NCBI GenBank assembly: GCA_034506315.1
Contig: JAPDPT010000030.1
Coordinates: forward strand, 1-40,407
DNA: 40,407 bases
Reading direction: 5' to 3'
Source: a candidate division KSB1 bacterium
GTDB lineage: Bacteria > Zhuqueibacterota > Zhuqueibacteria > Oleimicrobiales > Geothermoviventaceae
Shown here piece by piece: positions 18,626-25,040 of this stretch; position 1 is the first letter of the stretch, and each line of letters starts with the position of its first letter. The notes beneath the pieces were generated by a model. That model saw only the letters and a list, made by a program, of their open reading frames with translations. It made no database searches and was not told the origin of the DNA. The position numbers and the translations under genes are program-made.

Positions 18626-19503
18626 GCAGCCGCTCCTTCCTCGATGAGCTGGACGATCCGCGTCAGATCCTGGGCGGAATAGTACTCGATCTCGATCCGC
18701 CCACCCCGTTTGCCCGGGTGAATCCTGACCTGTGTAGCCAGAACCCGGCGCAAACGATTCTCCGCCTCCGCAATCTCCGGCGGGAGGGATCGTGCGGGCT
18801 CTGAAGGGCGCACCGCAGGCCTCTGGGCCGCCTGTCGGACCAGCTCCTCTACCCGGCGAACGGAGAGATTCTCCTTCACCGCCCGCCGCCAGATGGCCAG
18901 CTGGAGACGCTCGTCCTCGAGATTGATCAGCGCGCGGGCATGCCCCATCGAAAGCTCGCCGCGCTCCAGGCTCTCCTGGATGGGGCGCGGCAACTTCAGG
19001 AGCCGCAGGAAGTTGGTGATCGTGGTGCGATCCTTGCCCACCCTGCGCGCAACTTCCTCCTGGGTCAGATGGCACTGCTCGATGAGTCGCTGGTAGCCGC
19101 GCGCCAGCTCCATAGGGTTGAGGTCCTCACGATGAATGTTCTCGATGATGGAAAGCTCGAGCATCTCCTCGTCGCTCTCCACATCGAGGACGTAGGCGGG
19201 GATACGCTCCAGCCCCAGGCTCTTGGCAGCGCGCAGACGCCTTTCCCCCGCGATGAGCTGGTAGCCACCATCGCGTCGGCGCACCGTGATGGGCTGAATG
19301 ACCCCCTTCTCGGCGATGGAGCGTTTCAGCTCCTCCAGGGCTTCGGGGTCGAAGTGAGATCGGGGCTGGAACGGGTTCGGCTCCACCAGCTCGATTTCCA
19401 CCTCGGCCAGCTTGTCCAGCCGGTCGCTGTCTTCGGGCCCGATATCCGGGAGAAGAGCTGCGAGCCCTTTACCTAACGCTGTCCGCCGTTTGCTGCTGAC
19501 CAT
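18622..19503 (-). CDS. parB: Chromosome partitioning protein ParB (CTPase, parS-binding)
   Basis: This 293-residue protein follows the chromosomal ParB plan. An N-terminal ParA-activating peptide is rich in basic residues ([14 protein letters not shown]). The CTP-binding domain has the GERRLR motif at 86-91 and [12 protein letters not shown] at 121-132. A helix-turn-helix spans about 147-170 ([20 protein letters not shown]), and a C-terminal dimerisation domain ([17 protein letters not shown]) closes the protein. The start overlaps the end of parA by 35 bases. No parS palindrome was found in the window. Confidence 0.97.
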   Translation of the reverse strand: MVSSKRRTALGKGLAALLPDIGPEDSDRLDKLAEVEIELVEPNPFQPRSHFDPEALEELKRSIAEKGVIQPITVRRRDGGYQLIAGERRLRAAKSLGLERIPAYVLDVESDEEMLELSIIENIHREDLNPMELARGYQRLIEQCHLTQEEVARRVGKDRTTITNFLRLLKLPRPIQESLERGELSMGHARALINLEDERLQLAIWRRAVKENLSVRRVEELVRQAAQRPAVRPSEPARSLPPEIAEAENRLRRVLATQVRIHPGKRGGRIEIEYYSAQDLTRIVQLIEEGAAA

Positions 19504-20257
19504 TGAGGAGAATCTCCTCCGCTAAGCTCATGTAATTCTCGGCCCCGGTCGAAACAGCGTCGTAGAGGATAATGGGCTTGCCGAAGCTGGGGGCCTCGCT
19601 GAGCCGCACGTTCCGCTGGATCACCGTCCGGAAAACCTTGTCCTCGAAGTATCTGCGGACCTCCTCGGCTACCTGGCGCGAAAGATTGAGCCGGCCGTCG
19701 TACATCGTGAGGAGGACACCCTCAATCTCCAGTTGGGGATTCAGGTGGCGCTGGACAAGGCGAATCGTATTGAGCAGCTGGCCCAGGCCCTCCAGCGCGT
19801 AGTATTCGCATTGAATGGGGATCAGGACGGAATCAGCCGCCGTCAGGGCGTTCAAGGTAAGCAAGCCGAGCGAAGGGGGACAGTCCACCAGCACAAACTG
19901 GTACTCGTTCCGGATGTCCTTCAGGGCCTGACGAAGGATGCTCTCCCGGGAGATGGCACTCACCAGCTCGATCTCCGCCCCAACCAGGCGAATCGTCGAA
20001 GGGACCAGGTGCAGGTACTGAAGCTCCGTGGGCAAAATGGTGGAAGCCACGTCCAGCCCCTGCACCAGCACCTCGTAGATGCTGTTCTTCACCTTCTTGG
20101 GGTCAAAGCCGAGCCCGCTTGTCGAATTGGCTTGCGGGTCGATGTCCACCAGGAGCGTCCGGTGCTCGGCCACCGCCAGACACGAAGACAAGTTCACGGC
20201 CGTGGTGGTTTTTCCCACGCCTCCCTTCTGATTGGCTATGGCGATGACCTTACCCAT
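19469..20257 (-). CDS. parA: Chromosome partitioning ATPase ParA (Soj-like)
   Basis: This 262-residue protein is a Walker-type ATPase that binds DNA non-specifically and moves ParB-parS complexes. The deviant Walker A motif KGGVGKTT is at residues 11-18 with the signature lysine; DIDPQANST and [15 protein letters not shown] follow. The chosen start is the ATG at 20257, with a GAGGTGG ribosome site upstream; two earlier start codons are less well placed. The absence of a long N-terminus fits a chromosomal Soj type. It is transcribed from the promoter at 20289-20317. Confidence 0.97.
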   Translation of the reverse strand: MGKVIAIANQKGGVGKTTTAVNLSSCLAVAEHRTLLVDIDPQANSTSGLGFDPKKVKNSIYEVLVQGLDVASTILPTELQYLHLVPSTIRLVGAEIELVSAISRESILRQALKDIRNEYQFVLVDCPPSLGLLTLNALTAADSVLIPIQCEYYALEGLGQLLNTIRLVQRHLNPQLEIEGVLLTMYDGRLNLSRQVAEEVRRYFEDKVFRTVIQRNVRLSEAPSFGKPIILYDAVSTGAENYMSLAEEILLNGQQQTADSVR

Positions 20258-20288
20258 GCTGTCCATCCACCTCGCTACCTGTAGCCCC

Positions 20289-20317
20289 AATATAACCCCC
20301 AACCCCTACAAATGCAA
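20289..20317 (-). promoter_or_regulatory. Putative promoter of the parA-parB-M23-bactofilin(-atp) transcript
   Basis: TTGCAT (20317-20312) and TATATT (20294-20289) are 17 bases apart on the minus strand. The next base makes TATATTG, as at trxB. The start would lie about 25 bases upstream of parA. No other promoter was seen before atpZ, so the transcript may extend into the atp genes. Confidence 0.7.
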
Positions 20318-20394
20318 GCTGAAAAGGTCCCCGCACAGACCCATAGGTGCTTGTGTCTTCAGCTGATAGGGTGACACGCACTCGCCCCTCCCCC

Positions 20395-20423
20395 TTGCAA
20401 CTGCCGGGACCTTTGCCTAGATT
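20395..20423 (+). promoter_or_regulatory. Putative promoter of the NAL1-like protease gene
   Basis: TTGCAA (20395-20400) and TAGATT (20418-20423) are separated by 17 bases on the plus strand, followed by G (TAGATTG). It points away from parA, and the expected leader is about 120 bases long. Confidence 0.6.
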
Positions 20424-20475
20424 GAAAAGGGAGGCCTGCGGTTTCCGTTGTCTATCGAGGGTTCCCGAAACGCTC

Positions 20476-20519
20476 GCACAGGGGCAAGGTACTGGGTGCT
20501 CCTGTGCCGAGCGGCACAG
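20476..20519 (+). promoter_or_regulatory. Two mutually exclusive hairpins in the protease leader
   Basis: GCACAGG (20476-20482) can pair with CCTGTGC (20501-20507). The second half of that stem is also the left arm of a tighter hairpin, CTGTGCC (20502-20508) with GGCACAG (20513-20519) and a 4-base loop. Only one can form at a time. An AAGGAGG lies just behind (20522-20528) and the gene's own AGGAGG at 20538-20543. Whether this is regulatory is unknown. Confidence 0.35.
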
Positions 20520-20549
20520 CTAAGGAGGAAGCCAACCAGGAGGGTCGCC

Positions 20550-21572
20550 ATGGCAACCGAAGAGCAAGTTCGAGCCGTGCGGGCGCGTGTGCAGACCGAG
20601 CTCCTCCGCAAGGCCAACGTGGTAGGTGTGGGGATCGGCTACAAGGAAAAGGGCGGTCAGAAGACCGAGGAGATCTGCCTGGTTGTCCTTGTGGAGAAGA
20701 AGCTACCCCGCGAGGAGCTGGCGCCGGAAGATCTGGTCCCCTCTGTGATCGAGGGCGTCGTCACGGACGTGAAGGAGGTCGGCAAGATCGTCGCGCAACA
20801 GGCGCGCACCGATCGATGGAGGCCTGCTCCTCCAGGCGTGAGCATCGGACACTGGGCCATTACGGCCGGCACCTTCGGCGCTGTCGTGAGGGACCGGGGC
20901 ACAGGACAGCGCCTGATCCTTTCCAACAACCACGTGCTGGCAAACAGCAATGATGCAGCCGTCGGCGACCCCATCCTGCAGCCAGGACCTGCCGACGGCG
21001 GTCACCACCCCCAGGACCGCATTGCCGACCTGCTCCGCTTCGTCCGAATCGTCTTCGAAGGCGGAGGAGGGGACGGAGAAGGTGGGATCTGCCGGATCGC
21101 CGCTTTTGCGTCTCAGGTGGCCAATCTCGCTGCGCGCCTGCTCGGCTCGGAGTGGCGGCTCCATCCGGTGCGCGCCGTCCAGCAGGCCAATCGGGTGGAC
21201 GCCGCCGTGGCCCGCCCCATCTCCGGCGACGTCATTACCGACGCCGTCCTTGAGGTCGGGGAAATCCACGGCACCACTGCTCCCCATCTCGGCATGGCGG
21301 TCCTGAAGAGCGGCCGGACAACCGCCGTCACCACCGGTACGATCGAGCTCCTCGACGCCACGGTTCGGGTGAGCTACGGCGCCGCAGGGACCGCTCTCTT
21401 TGAGGGCCAGATTGTGACCGGCAATATGTCTGCCCCGGGCGACTCGGGCTCTCTGCTGGTGGAGGCGTCAAGCCGGCGGGCCGTAGGGCTTCTTTTCGCG
21501 GGCTCAGATCAGAGCACCGTGTACAACCCGATCCCCGACGTCTTGAGTGCGCTGGACCTTGAAATCCCGTAG
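20550..21572 (+). CDS. NAL1-like trypsin-fold serine protease, no signal peptide
   Basis: This 340-residue protein has an N-terminal ~80-residue segment (VVGVGIGYKEKGG, then LVVLVEKKLP) that often precedes bacterial NAL1-like proteases, followed by a trypsin-like domain. The triad appears complete: His128 in LSNNHVLAN, Asp217 in NRVDAAVARP and Ser299 in APGDSGSLL. KSGRTTAVTTGTI is typical of the NAL1 group. No signal peptide or membrane helix is seen, so it should act in the cytoplasm or leave by another route. The start is the ATG at 20550, six bases behind AGGAGG. It is the only plus-strand gene in the window, with its own promoter and leader. Substrate unknown. Confidence 0.85.
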   Translation: MATEEQVRAVRARVQTELLRKANVVGVGIGYKEKGGQKTEEICLVVLVEKKLPREELAPEDLVPSVIEGVVTDVKEVGKIVAQQARTDRWRPAPPGVSIGHWAITAGTFGAVVRDRGTGQRLILSNNHVLANSNDAAVGDPILQPGPADGGHHPQDRIADLLRFVRIVFEGGGGDGEGGICRIAAFASQVANLAARLLGSEWRLHPVRAVQQANRVDAAVARPISGDVITDAVLEVGEIHGTTAPHLGMAVLKSGRTTAVTTGTIELLDATVRVSYGAAGTALFEGQIVTGNMSAPGDSGSLLVEASSRRAVGLLFAGSDQSTVYNPIPDVLSALDLEIP

Positions 21573-21681
21573 CGAGCCCCAGAACCGCATCGGGCCAGCG
21601 CTGTTCAAGGTCGGCAGATTTCCGACGGTTTGTCGATGGGCTCTCTGGGCTTCCGAGATCGGGGAGACATCGCGGGGCCGG

Positions 21682-23022
21682 TCACTCGGCCCGGTAGAAG
21701 ATCATCGGATAGGTGACGATCACTACCCCCCTTGCGATCACGGGGAAGCGCCAGCGTCGCACGATCGAGAGAATCTCGTTGACAAACGCGAGGTCGTCCA
21801 GGGTATTCTCGAGCACACGGACATTAGAGACAGAGCCATCGGGCTCGATGGTAATCTCCAGGACGATCTTCCCTGCCAGGCTTGGGTTCGTCCGCAAGTA
21901 CTTGTTGTAGACGTACTCGATACGGCTGCGGTTTGAAAGGATGACGGCGCGCAGCTGCTCCTCGCCGCGCTGACCGATGGCCTCGCTGGAACCGGTGACC
22001 TCTGGCGCGCGGGCGAGGTCGACCATGCCCTCCTTCTTCAGCTCGACATTCCCGATCCTGGACGTGGCTTGATTAGCCGCCTGGTCGACGTCGATCGAGG
22101 GCAAGGGGCCTATCCGGAGCAGATCGTCCAGGCTGCTCTGACCACCTGCTTGTCCGTTCGGTCGCCCCAGCTGGAGGTCGCCCGATTCGGCCAGGACCTC
22201 CTCCATCTCTCTCACCAACCCGCTCCCCACCAGAAATTCGACCACGGAGCTTGAGGAGGAGCTTTCTCCCACGCCCCCAATCAGCCCGAGAATTCCCCTC
22301 TGAACCACAGCGGCCGTGGAGCCTCCCCCTTCTCGGGTCTCGCCTCCCTGCGTCCTCCGCTCCCTTCGGGTGCTCTCCTCCTGGGTGGTCCCTGTGCCGG
22401 TCGCAAGGCCCCCGGTCACCTCCGGCTCCCGGCGCATCGCCCGAGGAATGAACCTCGCGAACCGCTGGGGGATCTGCTCAACCTGTACCACGGGACGCTC
22501 CGGGAACTGGAGACCCTTGACGTAGCTCACGCTGGAGAGGCTCACGACGAGCAGCGTCAGAAAGACCGCCTTCAGAAGCGGATCCGCAGTGACCGCCTTT
22601 CGCAGCTGGCTCCGCCAGGAATAGTCGGGCAGACCCATGACCTCGGGCGGTGGCGCGACGAAATCGTATTCGAGGCGGAACCCGTCCAGCTCGAGTGTGC
22701 CACTCTTCCCGCGCCAGATGGGCAGGAGATATCCTTCGCCCCGACGCGTAAGGAGACCGTGCTGGATCAGGTCCGGGATCTGAAGAACGGAGTCGCCGAC
22801 TCGTACTTCCCCTCTCGCCCTGCGTGGCACAACGAGGCTGTAGTGCTTGCCCGCGCTGACGACAAGGTGCTGTCTGCGTGGCGCCTCCGCCCCTTCGACG
22901 ACCAAGTCATTATCGCTGGCGCGGCCGTACGTGAAACTCTCGCCCGGGGCCACAAAGTGTTCTCGGGCAGTCCCATCCTTGTAGATCCGTAGGCGCAGAA
23001 TGTCCTTATCTGGAGCTGTCAT
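21682..23022 (-). CDS. FHA-like / TonB-family (AgmX/PglI C-terminal domain) membrane protein
   Basis: This 446-residue protein has an N-terminal FHA-like domain (1-123; TYGRASDNDLVV holds Gly33-Arg34, but the usual Ser-Arg-x-His is Arg-Arg-Gln-His, so phosphothreonine binding is doubtful). One membrane helix follows (about 150-168), then a long low-complexity periplasmic linker rich in Gly, Ser, Glu and Thr (about 195-350), and a C-terminal TonB-type domain (about 355-446; LAGKIVLEITIEPDGSVSNV, VRRWRFPV, YPMIFYR). This last part matches the AgmX/PglI C-terminal domain of TonB-like proteins. It would transmit force or signal from the ExbB/ExbD motor, whose genes lie immediately upstream, to the outer membrane, while the FHA-like domain faces the cytoplasm. 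It closes the operon; the ribosome site is weak. Confidence 0.82.
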   Translation of the reverse strand: MTAPDKDILRLRIYKDGTAREHFVAPGESFTYGRASDNDLVVEGAEAPRRQHLVVSAGKHYSLVVPRRARGEVRVGDSVLQIPDLIQHGLLTRRGEGYLLPIWRGKSGTLELDGFRLEYDFVAPPPEVMGLPDYSWRSQLRKAVTADPLLKAVFLTLLVVSLSSVSYVKGLQFPERPVVQVEQIPQRFARFIPRAMRREPEVTGGLATGTGTTQEESTRRERRTQGGETREGGGSTAAVVQRGILGLIGGVGESSSSSSVVEFLVGSGLVREMEEVLAESGDLQLGRPNGQAGGQSSLDDLLRIGPLPSIDVDQAANQATSRIGNVELKKEGMVDLARAPEVTGSSEAIGQRGEEQLRAVILSNRSRIEYVYNKYLRTNPSLAGKIVLEITIEPDGSVSNVRVLENTLDDLAFVNEILSIVRRWRFPVIARGVVIVTYPMIFYRAE

Positions 23023-23033
23023 ATTCCGGCCGC

Positions 23034-23558
23034 CTACTCCTTGCGCGTGACCGCAAGCAGCATATTGTTGTAGCCGACGCTGCCGCAGGTGTACATGATC
23101 TTCTTGAGCACCGCGAAGGGGATCGACTTATCTCCCTGGATGACGATGTTGCCCGTGAACTCCATCCCCTGCGAGATGCTGGCGATAGTCTCGGTGAGCT
23201 TGCGGAGGCGACTCAGTTCTTCTCGTAAGGGCTGAACAATAGCCCCTCTGTTTTCGAGGACTTCCTGTGTCCGCACGATGCGATTGCCATCCAGCAGGAT
23301 CCATTCCGGGGTCACGGCGATGATGCTTGCCGTCTGAGGGGGCTTATTCGCTGTAGACTCGGGAAGCCGCAGGTCCTTGGCGACCGTCAGGATATCTCCC
23401 TCGGTGGAGAAGCTTTTCAGGAGGAAGACAAGGAGGATCGTAAACATGTCGATCATCGATGTCAGGCGCAGGGAGAACGTCCCCCTTAGCCGTCTGTGCG
23501 GTTGGGGTAAATTCAGTCCGCGGGAGGAGGTGGCAGCATCCAGGCGCAAGTAAGCCAT
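23034..23558 (-). CDS. ExbD/TolR-like proton channel subunit (second copy, Asp present)
   Basis: This 174-residue protein has one N-terminal membrane helix (about 33-50) and a periplasmic domain. The protonatable aspartate is Asp37 in LTSMIDMFTILLVFLL, as in ExbD and TolR. The N-terminal cytoplasmic tail is longer than usual and basic. The periplasmic part ends in IVIQGDKSIPFAVLKKIMYTCGSVGY, which fits the ExbD pattern of a final strand and helix. It follows the other ExbD-like gene by four bases. Confidence 0.85.
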   Translation of the reverse strand: MAYLRLDAATSSRGLNLPQPHRRLRGTFSLRLTSMIDMFTILLVFLLKSFSTEGDILTVAKDLRLPESTANKPPQTASIIAVTPEWILLDGNRIVRTQEVLENRGAIVQPLREELSRLRKLTETIASISQGMEFTGNIVIQGDKSIPFAVLKKIMYTCGSVGYNNMLLAVTRKE

Positions 23559-23562
23559 CGGG

Positions 23563-24027
23563 TCACCCCGAGATCGAAATATTGGGGAATCCGTTTTCGC
23601 GACACACGTCCATGACGTGCACGATGATTTCGTAGGGTATGTTCTCGCTGGGCGCGATGATAACGTCCTCGCTGCCGGCGTAGCGGGCCTTCACCTGCCG
23701 GAGCTGTTGGGCCAGCGTCTCATAGTCGTAATTGGCCGCCTTCATGGGAATAGGGGGGAACTCCAGACCGCTGCTCTTCAGCTGAAAGCCGCGCTCGTCA
23801 ATGGTGAGCAAGTTGAGCACGATCTGGCGCGCCTCTACCCTTTGTTCTCCTTCACCCCGCCGAGAGAGGGAAGGCAGCGCAAGCTCGAGGATGGCAAGGC
23901 GCACAAAGACCGCCGTCAACAGGAGGAACGGGATGATGATCAGAAAGACGTTCAGGACGGGCGTGACGTTGATCTCCGCGTCCCGACGCCGCGCCTCTTT
24001 TCGCTCGCGCACCGCACGCAGGTTCAT
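23563..24027 (-). CDS. ExbD/TolR-like protein with Asn in place of the membrane Asp (first copy)
   Basis: This 154-residue protein follows the ExbD plan: a basic tail, INVTPVLNVFLIIIPFLLLTA (membrane helix about 22-42) and a periplasmic domain ending in IIAPSENIPYEIIVHVMDVCRENGFPNISISG. The INVTP box is kept, but the residue that is Asp in ExbD, TolR and MotB-type subunits is Asn26 (codon AAC), so this copy should not carry the proton by itself. It starts one base behind the exbB stop codon. A heteromeric pair with the next gene, in which only one partner is protonated, is a plausible reading. Confidence 0.85.
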   Translation of the reverse strand: MNLRAVRERKEARRRDAEINVTPVLNVFLIIIPFLLLTAVFVRLAILELALPSLSRRGEGEQRVEARQIVLNLLTIDERGFQLKSSGLEFPPIPMKAANYDYETLAQQLRQVKARYAGSEDVIIAPSENIPYEIIVHVMDVCRENGFPNISISG

Positions 24028-24028
24028 G

Positions 24029-24658
24029 CTAACGGCTCTCCTTGAGCGCCACCAATCGCTGGTAAATGCGAGCTACGTTCTCGTTAATCTCGTCGATAAT
24101 GGCGCTCGTCTGCTCCTGGAGCACCGAGTAGACGATGAGGCAAGGGATTGCAACAAGTAGACCGAACGCCGTTGTGTTCATGGCCATCGAGATACCCGCC
24201 GACAGCAGAGCCGCCTTCTGGCTTGCTTCGGCCTGGGCCACAGCCTGGAAGGACTGGATTAGGCCGAAGATGGTCCCCAATAGGCCCAGGAGCGTGGCCA
24301 CGTTGGCGATCATGGACAGATAGGGTGTTCGTTTCTCGAGCTTCGGGATCTCCGTCAAAGCCGCAAGCTCAAGGGCGTTCTGGATGTCCTGGGCTGATCC
24401 CTCGTAGTTTTCCAGTCCAGCCAGCACAATCCGCGGCAAGGCCGCCTTTGACTTCCGGCAATACTCCACCGCGGCGTTGATGCTGCCCCGCTGCACAAGT
24501 TCAATGACCTTGGCGGCGAAGGTGCCGGCGTCGATCCGATTCTTCATGCTGATGTAGACGAAGCGCTCCACGGCGATGGCGATGGCTGCAATCATCGTTA
24601 CCAGGATCAGGTACATGACCGACCCGCCGTGCACAAAGGCATCATGAATGTACTGCAA
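24029..24658 (-). CDS. ExbB/TolQ/MotA-family proton channel protein
   Basis: This 209-residue inner-membrane protein has three helices (about 14-32, 117-137, 158-181). The family core is clear: ANVATLLGLLGTIFGLIQSF and GISMAMNTTAFGLLVAIP, with the conserved threonines (Thr129, Thr162/163) that line the channel. The start is a TTG at 24658 preceded at five bases by AGGAGGTG, a strong ribosome site that decides the choice. With the two ExbD-like proteins it should form a proton-driven motor. ExbB, TolQ and AglR-type proteins cannot be told apart by eye; the neighbours favour an AglR/TolQ-like use. Confidence 0.92.
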   Translation of the reverse strand: MQYIHDAFVHGGSVMYLILVTMIAAIAIAVERFVYISMKNRIDAGTFAAKVIELVQRGSINAAVEYCRKSKAALPRIVLAGLENYEGSAQDIQNALELAALTEIPKLEKRTPYLSMIANVATLLGLLGTIFGLIQSFQAVAQAEASQKAALLSAGISMAMNTTAFGLLVAIPCLIVYSVLQEQTSAIIDEINENVARIYQRLVALKESR

Positions 24659-24704
24659 GGGCCCACCTCCTCCGGCTGGTTCTCAGGTTCACCACTCTAC
24701 GGGC

Positions 24705-25040
24705 TCACCACAGAATATATTCCTTGCGAACCACCTCTTCCGTCTTCCGCACAACTCCTGTAGGGTACTCCACCTTTCGGAAGATCTCTCGGAAGAACAT
24801 GCGGTCGATACGGATGTCGTCCACCTCGGGGTTCCGTCCGGGGATGATGAAGATGGCCTGCGGCTTATCGATCCTGCCTACGACCTCCACGCGGTCCAGG
24901 AACACGCGAATCACCTCCCGGCTCAAAGCCGGCGGTTCCTGGGGTTGCGCGGTCTCTTGCTGGGGTGAAGCTTGCCCGTAGGCAAGAGAACCTCCCAGCA
25001 CGGCCACCGCCACGCTCACGATCAAGGCCGCTGCCCTCAC
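24705..25040 (-). CDS. Small secreted protein of the envelope operon, function unknown
   Basis: This 111-residue protein has a signal peptide (about 1-23, ending LAYGQA) and a Pro/Gln-rich spacer, then a compact domain of about 70 residues with IRVFLDRVEVVGRIDKPQAI, FIIPGRNPEVDDIRIDR and MFFREIFRKVEYP. I do not recognise the family. It overlaps the long TPR gene by four bases and is 46 bases before exbB, so it is probably a periplasmic partner of the motor or of the TPR protein. Confidence 0.7.
   Translation of the reverse strand: MRAAALIVSVAVAVLGGSLAYGQASPQQETAQPQEPPALSREVIRVFLDRVEVVGRIDKPQAIFIIPGRNPEVDDIRIDRMFFREIFRKVEYPTGVVRKTEEVVRKEYILW

Noticed and set aside
21573..21681. Bidirectional terminator between the converging protease and FHA-like/TonB genes
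   Set aside because: Only a 5-bp stem (GTCGG...CCGAC) without a T tract is present; too weak to call.
22929..22937. Half of a parS site (ACGTGAAAC)
   Set aside because: The other half of the TGTTTCACGTGAAACA palindrome is missing, and the bases code for the FHA-like domain.
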